Below are positions 51,611 to 63,702 of a stretch of 64,000 nucleotides of DNA, piece after piece. Under the pieces are notes generated by a model. The model was not told the DNA's origin and made no database searches. It worked only from the letters and a program-made list of their open reading frames with translations. The position numbers and the translations under genes were made by a program. Positions within the stretch are counted from its first letter, which is position 1. Each line of letters opens with the position of its first letter. The stretch comes from Thermobaculum terrenum ATCC BAA-798 (GTDB lineage Bacteria > Chloroflexota > Chloroflexia > Thermobaculales > Thermobaculaceae), in assembly GCF_000025005.1 (NCBI RefSeq), contig NC_013525.1:1-64000 (forward strand), in the 5' to 3' direction.

Positions 51611-51641
51611 TTTTGGGAGGAGCAATTAGCTCCTCCCAAAA
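51611..51641. terminator. Bidirectional terminator between nrdJ and the K+ channel gene
   Basis: Thirteen-base perfect arms, the left one TTTTGGGAGGAGC, enclose a five-base loop. The flanking T and A runs give both strands a U-tract. It ends directly at the channel gene stop codon. Confidence 0.85.
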
Positions 51642-52760
51642 CTATTTCTTCAATGGGTGAGCAGCCAGCTCTAATTTACTCTCCACTTCGCTTGTAGTGT
51701 ATCCAGAATGTTCTCTGTACGCATTTATATATGGATCTACGCTTAGTCTAAATCGAACATACTCTTCCTCTGCACCATCATCTGCAGAAAGTACCAGACC
51801 GAGATCATGTAACCTATGTCTCAATGATCTATAGTCCTTTCTCAGATACTCTCTTACTTCTTCTTCAGAGTATTCTGATTGCCTAGAGGCTACATACACG
51901 GACTCAGCAAACATAGCTAACGCATATGTAAACGAATCTTCCAGTACCAATATTCTAGGGTCATTCCAGGGTTGCCCAACCTTCCTCGATTGGTCATACA
52001 AACCAAAGCGCAAGGCGGTTATGATTCCTCTTATTATGAGGAGCACTCTAACTAAGCTTCTATCAGGCTCGAAAGGGTGAGCATAATATAAAGCACTATG
52101 TACTCTATGAGCTTCAATTACTTCTAGTAGATCCTTATTGATGTCCGCGATTCTTGTGTACAAAGCTTCAAGATTGCCCGCGTCTATGTATCTAGCAATC
52201 ATAGGAACAGCTGATATATCTCCATCAACTTCCCTGTTGAGGGCTGAAGCAAGGCTACTCTTCTTGAGTAAGCTGGGATACACAGATAATAGAAAGGTAA
52301 CGGACATAGTAATTACAACAAATCCGCTGAAACCTTCTGTGACTGCTACGAAACCCAACAGCGTAGAACGTGGATGAATATCCCCATAGCCTATTGTCGC
52401 CAGTGTGACACCACTGAAATATAAAGCTCCCCCAAAACCCTGATGATACTGAGTTTGAGAGAAATAAGCATCGTTAGAAATAAAAGGCCAGTATATAAGG
52501 GAATAGCCCACTACAAGAAGACACACCCAAATCCCAATCAATCCAGCAATCATCAGAGGGAAACCCCATGAAAGCACGTGATGCCTAGCTCTTCCTGGGA
52601 GTGGAGATGCAATCGCTCTTAGCAGAGACCACAAAGATCTTGTAAACAACCACTCTATTAGACTACGCCCCTGTATATGCAGCACAGTGAGAACTATATC
52701 TGTTATTGCAAGCAAGATGATACAAACACCTAAAACAATGCTAAAGACTTCCATAAGCAT
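51642..52760 (-). CDS. Ion-channel protein with potassium selectivity filter
   Basis: This 372-residue inner-membrane protein has two helices (about 3-28 and 68-92), then a pore region with the filter TIGYGD at 122-127 and a further helix at about 135-160. The C-terminal 200 residues are soluble and mostly helical, without an RCK/TrkA Rossmann motif, so the gating ligand is unknown. It is probably a two-helix K+ channel of the Ion_trans_2 family. It is convergent with nrdJ. There is no ribosome site before the ATG. Confidence 0.82.
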   Translation of the reverse strand: MLMEVFSIVLGVCIILLAITDIVLTVLHIQGRSLIEWLFTRSLWSLLRAIASPLPGRARHHVLSWGFPLMIAGLIGIWVCLLVVGYSLIYWPFISNDAYFSQTQYHQGFGGALYFSGVTLATIGYGDIHPRSTLLGFVAVTEGFSGFVVITMSVTFLLSVYPSLLKKSSLASALNREVDGDISAVPMIARYIDAGNLEALYTRIADINKDLLEVIEAHRVHSALYYAHPFEPDRSLVRVLLIIRGIITALRFGLYDQSRKVGQPWNDPRILVLEDSFTYALAMFAESVYVASRQSEYSEEEVREYLRKDYRSLRHRLHDLGLVLSADDGAEEEYVRFRLSVDPYINAYREHSGYTTSEVESKLELAAHPLKK

Positions 52761-52810
52761 TCTAAATAATCATCAAAGTTGCATTAACAAGGAAGGCCAA
52801 TCGAGCAAGC

Positions 52811-52829
52811 TTATCATTAAATATGATAA
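52811..52829. promoter_or_regulatory. Dyad overlapping a -10-like element before gyrB
   Basis: TTATCAT and ATGATAA arms surround a five-base spacer. TATGAT within it (52822-52827) would serve as a -10 hexamer, but no good -35 is seen. A similar TATCAT/ATGATA pair with a two-base spacer lies at 48217-48230, ahead of the 70-residue protein gene. Function is unproven. Confidence 0.35.
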
Positions 52830-52848
52830 AATCTAAGGTAGTACCTAG

Positions 52849-54816
<1,968 letters not shown>

Positions 54817-54842
54817 AAACTAAGGATTCTTATAGAGGAAAG

Positions 54843-54878
54843 GAATAGCCCACCAAAAGCATTCTAGGTGGGCTATTC
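54843..54878 (+). terminator. Rho-independent terminator of gyrB
   Basis: Perfect 12-base arms, GAATAGCCCACC and GGTGGGCTATTC, enclose a 12-base loop and are followed by TTATTT, 26 bases after the gyrB stop. Confidence 0.8.
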
Positions 54879-54945
54879 TTATTTGGCATCTGAAGCTGGA
54901 TAATAGCGTTAGCAGAAAATTCTCATCTACAGGAGGAATATATAC

Positions 54946-55962
54946 TTGCGAGTAGCTGTCGATGCTATGGGAGGCGATAAGGCCCCGGACGAGATAGTCG
55001 AGGGAGCTCTAAGAGCGTCAAATGAGCTAGGGATAGATATTACCTTGGTAGGGAAAGAAGACGTAATAGCGCCACTACTGAGCAGTAAGCCTTCCCAAAG
55101 ACATATAGAGATCATACATACACCTGAGATCATAGCTATGGACGAACACCCCGCAACGGCGGTGAGGAAGAAAAAGGACTCAAGCATCGTTCGGGGGTTG
55201 GAGCTGCTCAAAGAAGGTAAGGCTGATGCTTTTGTTTCAGCTGGCAATTCTGGGGCTGTGATGGCTGCTTCCCTATTCGTGCTTGGGAGATGTACGGGCA
55301 TAGACCGCCCTGCTATCGGGACGATAATACCCGGGAAAGAAGGCCCGGTGCTGCTCATAGATGCGGGGGCAAACGTAGATCCTGAGCCTGTACACCTTCT
55401 ACAATTTGCGTTCATGGGAAGTATCTATGCTAGAGAAGTTATGAGGATTGGTAACCCTAAGGTAGGATTACTGAGTAATGGAGAAGAGGAAACTAAAGGC
55501 AACAAACTAACTTTACAGGCTCACAAGTTACTCAAAGGATCTAACCTAAATTTTCAAGGTAATGTAGAAGGTAGAGACGTCACAAAAGGAACTGTGCATG
55601 TCATAGTGACTGATGGCTTTACGGGGAACGTGGTCCTGAAAACTGTAGAGGGTGTCGCTGAGGACCTGGTTAGTATTATAAGAGAAGAGATAACATCCGG
55701 CATACTGAACAAGGTGGGTGCATTAATACTTCAGGGAGCCTTTAGAAAGGTAGCCCAAAAGCTCGATTACGCAGAGTATGGCGGCGCCCCATTACTTGGA
55801 GTCAGAGGGAACGTCTTTATAGCCCATGGGCGTTCTAACGCTAAAGCAATAAAAAATGCTATCAGGCTGGCACATGAAGCAGCTTCCCATAGGATACCCA
55901 AGTTGATAAGTGACAACAATATAATAGTTACGGGTAAGGAGATGTTCCAACAGGATTTGTGA
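54946..55962 (+). CDS. plsX: Phosphate acyltransferase PlsX
   Basis: PlsX converts acyl-ACP to acyl phosphate for glycerolipid synthesis. It has 338 residues. The N-terminal VDAMGGDKAP is diagnostic, and SAGNSGAVMAAS and FTGNVVLKT are conserved later. It starts with TTG at 54946, nine bases after AGGAGG. fabH, which often follows plsX, is missing, and a C26 peptidase gene starts one base after the stop instead. Confidence 0.95.
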   Translation: MRVAVDAMGGDKAPDEIVEGALRASNELGIDITLVGKEDVIAPLLSSKPSQRHIEIIHTPEIIAMDEHPATAVRKKKDSSIVRGLELLKEGKADAFVSAGNSGAVMAASLFVLGRCTGIDRPAIGTIIPGKEGPVLLIDAGANVDPEPVHLLQFAFMGSIYAREVMRIGNPKVGLLSNGEEETKGNKLTLQAHKLLKGSNLNFQGNVEGRDVTKGTVHVIVTDGFTGNVVLKTVEGVAEDLVSIIREEITSGILNKVGALILQGAFRKVAQKLDYAEYGGAPLLGVRGNVFIAHGRSNAKAIKNAIRLAHEAASHRIPKLISDNNIIVTGKEMFQQDL

Positions 55963-55963
55963 G

Positions 55964-56734
55964 ATGTCAGCAGTAATCGGAATAGCACTGTCTCTGGATA
56001 CGGGCAAGAACAAGATCGCAAGATTTTATGGAGGGCTTCAATACTTTAGGGCAATCAGATCGGCAGGAGGCGTGCCAGTAGGATTACCATTGTTGGATGA
56101 GCATACACTACGTCAAGCATACGACAGGATGGATGGGATACTCCTTATGGGGGGAGGGGATGTAGCTCCTCAGAGATACGGTGAAAAGCCTATCCCAGAG
56201 TTAGGAGATGTAGAAGAGTACCGAGATGAGCTTGAGCTAGCACTCATAAGGTGGGCACGAGAGGACAATAAACCTCTGCTAGCTATATGCCGTGGCATAC
56301 AGATCTTGAATGTAGCATATGGTGGAACTCTCTACCAGGATATAGATGCTCAAAATCCTACAGGCTTAGATCACAGGCTATCAACCAAGACAGGGAAAAG
56401 AAGTTACATCGCCCACAAAATGTCGATACAAGAAGGTACAAGGCTTTATAGAAGCATCTTAGAGAAAGAGATTCCAGTAAATTCCATGCATCATCAAGCT
56501 ATAAAAGATGTGGGCAAAGGACTGGCTGTCACGGGCTGGAGCGAGGATGGGATAATAGAGGCCGTTGAGGATGAGAGCAACTCTTGGATAGTGGGTATAC
56601 AATGTCATCCTGAAGAGCTATGGGAGGAACACCTGTGGGCAAAGCGCCTGTTTGAGTCCTTCATCAGAGAAGCTAGCTTCCAAGCTAATAGGCGCAACCC
56701 TGACAGAACAATTGGAGCGTTAGTCAAGGATTAG
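55964..56734 (+). CDS. Gamma-glutamyl-hydrolase/glutamine amidotransferase, C26 family
   Basis: This 256-residue class I glutaminase-type enzyme has the nucleophile Cys109 in AICRGIQIL and His215/Glu217 in QCHPEEL. The LMGGGDVAPQRYG oxyanion region and the phrase VNSMHHQAI resemble PuuD, which cleaves gamma-glutamyl-GABA. The true substrate is unknown, and no other putrescine-pathway gene is nearby. Its ATG is one base after the plsX stop, indicating translational coupling, and it is convergent with the CinA-domain gene. Confidence 0.87.
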   Translation: MSAVIGIALSLDTGKNKIARFYGGLQYFRAIRSAGGVPVGLPLLDEHTLRQAYDRMDGILLMGGGDVAPQRYGEKPIPELGDVEEYRDELELALIRWAREDNKPLLAICRGIQILNVAYGGTLYQDIDAQNPTGLDHRLSTKTGKRSYIAHKMSIQEGTRLYRSILEKEIPVNSMHHQAIKDVGKGLAVTGWSEDGIIEAVEDESNSWIVGIQCHPEELWEEHLWAKRLFESFIREASFQANRRNPDRTIGALVKD

Positions 56735-56738
56735 CTTG

Positions 56739-57230
56739 CTAGTCTGGATTTATTTTCTGGGCCAAATATTCTATTAGCAAGCTCAATGCTGCAGCGTTAG
56801 TGGATGCTATATTTTGGGCTCGTGTACCTCGCCAAATCCTTCGTATATACCAAGATCCCTCAGGTGTAGATATTGCTACATACACTAAACCCACTGGTTT
56901 TTCTTCAGTTCCGCCTTCAGGCCCGGCTATACCGGTAGTCGACAGGGCGATATCAGCACCCATAAGTTTTCTTACGTTATTAGCCATCTCAAGCGCACAA
57001 GCCGAGGAGACAGCACCGTGGATGCTAATTGTACGCTCCGAGACACCAAGTATCCTAATCTTTATGTCGTTTGAATAAGCTACTACACCACCGAGAAAAA
57101 ATCTGGAACTACCTGGAATCGATACTATAGACGAAGCCAGTGATCCTCCGGTACAACTCTCAGCTACAGAGAGGGTCAAATTCCCAATCATTCGGTAAAC
57201 TTGAAAAGCAAGAGATATTGAATTAGCCAT
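56739..57230 (-). CDS. CinA C-terminal domain nicotinamide-nucleotide amidase
   Basis: This protein is predicted to deamidate nicotinamide mononucleotide to nicotinate mononucleotide (PncC activity). The stand-alone 163-residue domain lacks the N-terminal molybdopterin-binding part of full CinA. Diagnostic segments are SVAESCTGGSLAS near the N-terminus and STTGIAGPEGGTEEKPVGLVY. It is divergent from eno, and its stop lies four bases from the C26 gene stop. Confidence 0.93.
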   Translation of the reverse strand: MANSISLAFQVYRMIGNLTLSVAESCTGGSLASSIVSIPGSSRFFLGGVVAYSNDIKIRILGVSERTISIHGAVSSACALEMANNVRKLMGADIALSTTGIAGPEGGTEEKPVGLVYVAISTPEGSWYIRRIWRGTRAQNIASTNAAALSLLIEYLAQKINPD

Positions 57231-57255
57231 ATCTTGCGGTGTATCTTACCTCCCC

Positions 57256-58607
<1,352 letters not shown>

Positions 58608-58632
58608 ACTAGCCTGGTATCAGGAAATCTCA

Positions 58633-58666
58633 TAGTAATAGGCCACCAGTTGGTGGCCTATTACTA
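58633..58666. terminator. Terminator between eno and the membrane protein gene
   Basis: Perfect 16-base arms, the left beginning TAGTAATAGGCCACCA, surround a two-base turn. It is 25 bases after the eno stop and 134 before the convergent gene's stop. The remaining spacer (58667-58800) shows nothing. Confidence 0.75.
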
Positions 58667-58800
58667 CTGGTGTTGATCATCTCCAGAATTAGCATCATTA
58701 CAAAAGACCAATCAAAGTTAGGAGTCGTAGCATTTACCAATACTCGACAGGGTTGGCTTAGATCTACAACTAATAAAGTTGAGTTTCAGCTATAACACAC

Positions 58801-59109
58801 CTATTGGTGGCTATTACCTGGAATACAGAAAGTCAATATACCTGCTAACAGGACCATTGCCAGCCACAAAAAGTACAATAAGTCATGCCCCACCGATCCT
58901 GAAGTAAGTATATAAGTCAAGCCAAGGCCAGCGAATGATACTCCTAGTATACAGGTAGCAAGAGCTGCATTGTTGTTGGCTATCTCTAGATCCCAGATAA
59001 GTTTACGATAACCCAAAAGATATCTAACCCCACAAAAAATTAGGATTATGCCGCCTACAAGGGATATCAGAGGAGCTAAAACCAGCAGCAGAGTCGTGAC
59101 AGCCGTCAT
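58801..59109 (-). CDS. Small membrane protein, possibly DUF350-like
   Basis: This 102-residue protein has three hydrophobic helices (about 5-28, 42-68 and 76-97). The phrase EIANNNAALATCILGVSFAGLGL recalls DUF350 proteins, but the match is weak and the function unknown. It starts four bases after the ftsB-like gene and ends the mreB-to-gatA series on the minus strand. Confidence 0.6.
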   Translation of the reverse strand: MTAVTTLLLVLAPLISLVGGIILIFCGVRYLLGYRKLIWDLEIANNNAALATCILGVSFAGLGLTYILTSGSVGHDLLYFLWLAMVLLAGILTFCIPGNSHQ

Positions 59110-59113
59110 AATC

Positions 59114-59590
59114 TTACTTTAAGAGTACAGAAATCCACTGCCGCCATACTGGTATATCAGATTGCCTGTTTGTACCAGTTTGTTCTTCACCTGCAGTGAG
59201 CACCTTTTGTTGTCGCTTAGGCGCTTGTGGGTTCGGAACTACAAATACCGGAATGTCGCCTGGTTTCACCATACCTAGCTTTTCTCGTGCTACTCTCTCT
59301 ACGTATACGGAATATTCCTTCCCGGACAACATTTCCAGCTGTTCTTGAAGCTCCCTGTTCCTAGCCTCCTGCTGTTCTAGCTTGGCCCTCTCTTGAACCA
59401 GAACCTGATTAAGGTTCCTAGCCTTCCATGCCTGCGCAACAAAGGCCAAAGCAAAGTAAGCAGCACAGAGCAGAAGGACTAATCTGGCAATCTGAGAACG
59501 TCTATCTCTTATCAGGTCTAGGTTCAGCAATCCCAGACTTCCCCTTTCTTCGTGTAGTCTAGTGTAAACAGGGAAAGAGACAAGTATCAA
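59114..59590 (-). CDS. FtsB/DivIC-like septum formation initiator
   Basis: This 158-residue protein has one membrane helix (about 36-52), a coiled coil at about 58-92 rich in glutamine and glutamate, and the family phrase EYVERVAREKLG-like VERVAREKLGMVKPGD. The proline-rich tail is variable. FtsB/DivIC proteins join FtsL and FtsQ in the divisome. The start is uncertain. TTG 59590 directly follows gatA, while TTG 59530 has a better ribosome site and would give 138 residues. Confidence 0.85.
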   Translation of the reverse strand: MILVSFPVYTRLHEERGSLGLLNLDLIRDRRSQIARLVLLLCAAYFALAFVAQAWKARNLNQVLVQERAKLEQQEARNRELQEQLEMLSGKEYSVYVERVAREKLGMVKPGDIPVFVVPNPQAPKRQQKVLTAGEEQTGTNRQSDIPVWRQWISVLLK

Positions 59591-59591
59591 C

Positions 59592-61076
59592 CTATAAGTA
59601 AGCCAGGATCTGCGGACGCTTCAAGTGCCACTCGGTGCTCTGTTGGTAGGCATAACCCACTTTCAGTAGTGTAGATTCATCAAAAGCCTTACCAAGAAGC
59701 TGGAGTCCCACTGGTAGATCATCACTAAACCCACAAGGGATGCTTAAGCCTGGTATTCCAGCCATGTTAGCAGGAATCGTAAACAGGTCAGATAGGTACA
59801 TGGATAATGGGTCCTGTAACTTGGATCCAAGCTTGAAGGCTACTGTAGGGCTTGTAGGAGTTGCTATAACATCACACTCCTTGAATGCCGCATCAAACTC
59901 TGATTTGATAATAGTTCGAACCTTCTGAGCTTTGAGGTAATAGGCATCATAGTAACCAGCGGACAGCACATAAGTACCAAGCATGATACGCCTCTTAACC
60001 TCAGGGCCGAAGCCTTCCTCTCTAGTCTTCATATACATATCGATTATGTCTTCAGCATCAGGAGCCCTATGACCATACTCCACCCCTGTATATCTGCTCA
60101 AGTTCGACGATGCTTCGGCAGGGGCAATGATGTAATACGTAGCTAGAGCGTAATCAGTGCTAGGTAGAGATATATCTACTATTTTAGCTCCTAATGATCC
60201 AAGCTTATCTATGGCCTCTCTTACAGCCCTTTCTACTCCAGGCTCCATGCCTTCAACAAAGTATTCTTTCGGAACTCCGATTCTTATACCTCTAATATCC
60301 TCACTCAATGCATCCCCATACTGAGGAACATCTATTGGAACACTAGTAGAATCTTTGGGATCATAACCAGCTATAACCTGTAACACATCGGCCAGATCTT
60401 CTACCGTCCTTGTGATAGGACCTATCTGATCAAGAGAGCTGGCAAAAGCCACAAGACCATAGCGAGACACCCTACCATACGTAGGTTTAAGTCCCACTAC
60501 ACCACACAATGCAGCTGGTTGCCTGACACTTCCACCTGTATCTGAACCTAGAGTAAAAGCTGCCTCGCCTGCTGCAACCGCCGAGGCAGAACCTCCACTG
60601 CTACCGCCGGGAACAGTTGTAAGATCCCAAGGATTTTTTGTAGGGCCATAAGCAGAGTTCTCAGTACTGCTCCCCATGGCGAACTCATCCATATTCAGCT
60701 TGCCCAATAGCACACAGCCAGCTGCGCATAGCTTTTCGTAAACTGTGGCATCATATGGGGGTATATAGTTCTCAAGCATCTTAGAACCACAAGTGGTCTT
60801 TATGCCCTTTGTAGATATTATGTCCTTTAGGGCCATGGGGATACCTAGCAGAGGGGATTTCTCCCCAGAAGCCAGCTTTTTATCTGCCTCTTGGGCTTGC
60901 TGAAGAGCTAAGTCCGCAGTAACAGTTAGGTAAGATCTGATCTGAGGATCAACTTGTTCTATTCTTCTAAGGTAAGCTTCTGTAAGTTCTACAGAGCTTA
61001 CATGCTTATTATCAAGAAGCTTTCTAAGTTCTCTAATACTCAGATCTACCAAATCTCTATTATCTCTATGTTTCAT
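59592..61076 (-). CDS. gatA: Aspartyl/glutamyl-tRNA amidotransferase subunit A
   Basis: GatA is the glutaminase/amidase subunit that provides ammonia for converting Glu-tRNA-Gln or Asp-tRNA-Asn. It has 494 residues. The Ser-cisSer-Lys triad corresponds to Lys84 in ALKDI, Ser159 in PGGSSGGSA and Ser183 in DTGGSVRQP. Its ATG overlaps the gatC end by 11 bases. gatB is not in the window. Confidence 0.96.
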   Translation of the reverse strand: MKHRDNRDLVDLSIRELRKLLDNKHVSSVELTEAYLRRIEQVDPQIRSYLTVTADLALQQAQEADKKLASGEKSPLLGIPMALKDIISTKGIKTTCGSKMLENYIPPYDATVYEKLCAAGCVLLGKLNMDEFAMGSSTENSAYGPTKNPWDLTTVPGGSSGGSASAVAAGEAAFTLGSDTGGSVRQPAALCGVVGLKPTYGRVSRYGLVAFASSLDQIGPITRTVEDLADVLQVIAGYDPKDSTSVPIDVPQYGDALSEDIRGIRIGVPKEYFVEGMEPGVERAVREAIDKLGSLGAKIVDISLPSTDYALATYYIIAPAEASSNLSRYTGVEYGHRAPDAEDIIDMYMKTREEGFGPEVKRRIMLGTYVLSAGYYDAYYLKAQKVRTIIKSEFDAAFKECDVIATPTSPTVAFKLGSKLQDPLSMYLSDLFTIPANMAGIPGLSIPCGFSDDLPVGLQLLGKAFDESTLLKVGYAYQQSTEWHLKRPQILAYL

Positions 61077-61362
61077 ACCCCAACACCGTTATAACTTTGA
61101 AGCAGTTTTCTTCTTTTTCTGGTGCATTAGCTAGCATCTCATCCGTGGAGTAGCTAGTTGAAGGCTCATCCTTAGCAAAGACATCCAGAAGCTCAATGAC
61201 TTGAGCAGTAGGAGGAATAGCTTCTGTATCTAGCTCAGAAAGCTTATTTACATGCTCAATTATCGAGGATAGTTGATCACGGAAAAGCTCTACCTCGGCA
61301 TCCGTCAGGCCCAAGCGAGCCAATCTGGAAATGTGTAATACCTGCTCACTACTAAGCCCCAT
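61066..61362 (-). CDS. gatC: Aspartyl/glutamyl-tRNA amidotransferase subunit C
   Basis: GatC is the small subunit that stabilises GatA on GatB. It has 98 residues with the typical opening [17 protein letters not shown] and the conserved PPTAQVI segment. It overlaps gatA by 11 bases and lies 45 bases after rodA on the minus strand. Confidence 0.94.
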   Translation of the reverse strand: MGLSSEQVLHISRLARLGLTDAEVELFRDQLSSIIEHVNKLSELDTEAIPPTAQVIELLDVFAKDEPSTSYSTDEMLANAPEKEENCFKVITVLGYET

Positions 61363-61407
61363 GTGACTCCCTTAGAGAATGTTTTTGACACGCAAATTAT
61401 ACCAGTC

Positions 61408-62529
61408 TTACAGATTAACTTTCTTATGCCTGAGTATGATGCTTTGAAGTATTCCTTCCGATGTGAGCAAAGTTACTAGAGAGCTGCCTCCATAAGATAT
61501 GAAGGGAAGAGGTATACCTGTCACTGGCATGAGTTGTATATTCATCCCTATGTTTACAAAAACCTGAAATAGTATGATTGCAGCAACACCTACAGCTATC
61601 AACTCACCGTACTTGTCTCGAGCCTTGGAGGCTATCCTTATAATCCTCCAAAGAAGAAGACCGTAGACTACTAGTAATGCCATCATGCCAATAAATCCAA
61701 ACTCTTCCCCAATTACAGATGCTATGAAATCTGTGTGTTGTACTCTCAGATAGTGCAACTGACTTTGAGATCCGCTCATGAACCCTTGTCCCCAAAATCC
61801 CCCAGATCCTACACTGATGGTCGCCTGGATAATGTTATATCCTGAGCCAAAAGGGTTATCCTCTGGTCTCAGAAATATAGCTATACGCTCAATCTGGTAG
61901 GGCTTGAGCAGGAACCTACCACCAATCACAGCAAATGGAATCAAGAGCAGGAAAAGCCTCATCAGGTACTTTACAGGTATGCCTCCAAACAACACTAAAG
62001 ATACCCACGCTGCTCCCAACACCATCGAAGTACCTAAATCCGGCTGTAGGAACACCAGGGCTGTTGGGGGAGCAATAATACATATAGAAATTATCAAGCG
62101 CTTTAGGTCCCGCTCACCTCTTTTTTTCTCGCAAAGAAACCCTGCTAATACCAGGACCATTAGCAGCTTGGCTAACTCGCTAGGTTGCAATGGGAACGGT
62201 CCTAGGTCTATCCACCTAGTCGATCCGTATGCCGTATGGCCTATAACAAACACCAAAGTGAGGAGAAAAAGCACCAAGCCATATATTACCCATTTCCAGT
62301 TGAGCAGGAACCTGTAATCTACGGTGGCCATTATGCTCATAAAGAGCAAACCAACTATCAGGTATATAAACTGTCTAATCACTAGGGGATTTAGAGTCAG
62401 CGGCCCTGGGTCGCTGGTAGCACTATAGATCATTACAAGTCCAAAAGAGCTAAGAGCCAAGGTACATAACAGAAGTACCCAGTCGAATTTACGCCACCAA
62501 GGAGTTGTGATCTCCTCGCGAGAGTTCAA
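61408..62529 (-). CDS. rodA: Rod-shape peptidoglycan polymerase RodA
   Basis: RodA is a SEDS-family glycosyltransferase that polymerises lipid II for sidewall growth. The 373 residues form about ten membrane helices. Signatures include STRWIDLGPFPLQPSELAKL, FLQPDLGTSMV and the C-terminal PVTGIPLPFISYGGSS. The closely related FtsW is excluded by the position just after mreB. The start is taken as TTG 62529, eight bases after GGAG. TTG 62535 is too close to that site. Confidence 0.92.
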   Translation of the reverse strand: MNSREEITTPWWRKFDWVLLLCTLALSSFGLVMIYSATSDPGPLTLNPLVIRQFIYLIVGLLFMSIMATVDYRFLLNWKWVIYGLVLFLLTLVFVIGHTAYGSTRWIDLGPFPLQPSELAKLLMVLVLAGFLCEKKRGERDLKRLIISICIIAPPTALVFLQPDLGTSMVLGAAWVSLVLFGGIPVKYLMRLFLLLIPFAVIGGRFLLKPYQIERIAIFLRPEDNPFGSGYNIIQATISVGSGGFWGQGFMSGSQSQLHYLRVQHTDFIASVIGEEFGFIGMMALLVVYGLLLWRIIRIASKARDKYGELIAVGVAAIILFQVFVNIGMNIQLMPVTGIPLPFISYGGSSLVTLLTSEGILQSIILRHKKVNL

Positions 62530-62566
62530 GGGCAACTCTCCTTACTAATCGCATGGAAAAGGTGTA

Positions 62567-63580
62567 TTAGTCTTCTATCAAGCTATCACGGAGCACATCC
62601 AAATGCTCAAGGGCCATACCAGTTCCAATAGCAACGCAATCCAGAGGATTCTCAGCTATGCAGCAAGGAATCCCGGTTCTTTCAGCCAGAAGCTTATCCA
62701 TACCTCTTAGCAACGCACCTCCGCCAGCCAGCACCATCCCTTTGTCAATTATGTCCGACATTAATTCTGGCGGAGTCTCCTCGAGGACGACTAAGACAGC
62801 ATTGACTATACTATCCAAGGGCTCAGCTATGGCCTCCGTTATCTCATCTGAGGTCACAGTTACCGTTCTTGGTAGGCCAGTAACCTGATCCCTTCCTTTG
62901 ACATTCATAGTCTTCTTTTCTTCTTCTGGGAGAGGCACCGCGCTTCCGATCTCAATCTTGATCTCCTCTGCAGTACGATCACCAATTATAAGGCCGTAGC
63001 TGCGCTTCATATAGTTCATAATCTCTTCATCTATATGATTGCCCCCAAGGCGCACAGAGTTACCTACCACTATTCCATTGAGAGAGATAACCGCAACTTC
63101 GGTAGTGCCCCCACCTATGTCTATAACCATATTGCCACTAGGGGCAGATACTGGGATACCTGCGCCCAAGGCTGCAGCTAAAGGCTCCCTGATAAGCCAG
63201 GCGTGTTTGGCCCCAGCATTTAGGGCAGCATCCCTGACCGCACGCATCTCAACTGTAGTGACCCCCCCAGGCACACACACCATTACTTCTGGACCGCCAA
63301 GAGAGAACCTACCTGCAGCCTTACCTATGAAGTGTCTAAGCATCTCCTCGGTAATGACGTAATCAGCTATCACGCCATCTTTCATAGGCCGCACAACTTC
63401 TATGGTTTCTGGCGTTCTACCGAGCATATCTCTTGCTTCGGCCCCAACTGCCTTTATGGAGCCATCTTTAGTACTCACGGCAACTACAGAAGGCTCCTTG
63501 ATAACTATGCCTCTACCCTTGACGTAAACCAGCACGTTAGCCGTTCCCAAGTCTATCCCTATGCGCTTTGAGAATACCAA
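62567..63580 (-). CDS. mreB: Cell-shape actin homologue MreB
   Basis: MreB is the actin-like filament protein that directs cell-wall insertion in rod-shaped cells. It has 337 residues. The phosphate-1 loop is IDLGTANVLVYVKGRG, phosphate-2 is VIDIGGGTTEVAVISL, and LAGGGALLRGMDKLL forms the adenosine pocket. It starts with TTG at 63580, seven bases after GGAGG. mreC and mreD are not next to it. rodA follows after 37 bases, and an ATP-operon terminator precedes it. Confidence 0.96.
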   Translation of the reverse strand: MVFSKRIGIDLGTANVLVYVKGRGIVIKEPSVVAVSTKDGSIKAVGAEARDMLGRTPETIEVVRPMKDGVIADYVITEEMLRHFIGKAAGRFSLGGPEVMVCVPGGVTTVEMRAVRDAALNAGAKHAWLIREPLAAALGAGIPVSAPSGNMVIDIGGGTTEVAVISLNGIVVGNSVRLGGNHIDEEIMNYMKRSYGLIIGDRTAEEIKIEIGSAVPLPEEEKKTMNVKGRDQVTGLPRTVTVTSDEITEAIAEPLDSIVNAVLVVLEETPPELMSDIIDKGMVLAGGGALLRGMDKLLAERTGIPCCIAENPLDCVAIGTGMALEHLDVLRDSLIED

Positions 63581-63625
63581 ACCCTATCCTCCACTAGATA
63601 GCTTCGCATTACTATAGGCATAAAA

Positions 63626-63661
63626 TCTCGATCCCGTAGATTCAGCCCTACGGGATCGAGA
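63626..63661 (-). terminator. Terminator of the ATP synthase operon
   Basis: Perfect 14-base arms, TCTCGATCCCGTAG and its complement, surround an eight-base loop. On the minus strand the stem is followed by TTTTA. It lies 41 bases past the atpC stop and ahead of mreB. Confidence 0.8.
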
Positions 63662-63702
63662 CTATATGTCATGAAAATTATAGCGGTAGCACAAAGGCAT
63701 TT

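Noticed and set aside
56733-56783. Nine-base inverted repeat AGCTTGCTA/TAGCAAGCT spanning the C26 and CinA-domain stop codons
   Set aside because: The arms are 33 bases apart and AT-rich, and most of it is coding. It is too weak to call a terminator.
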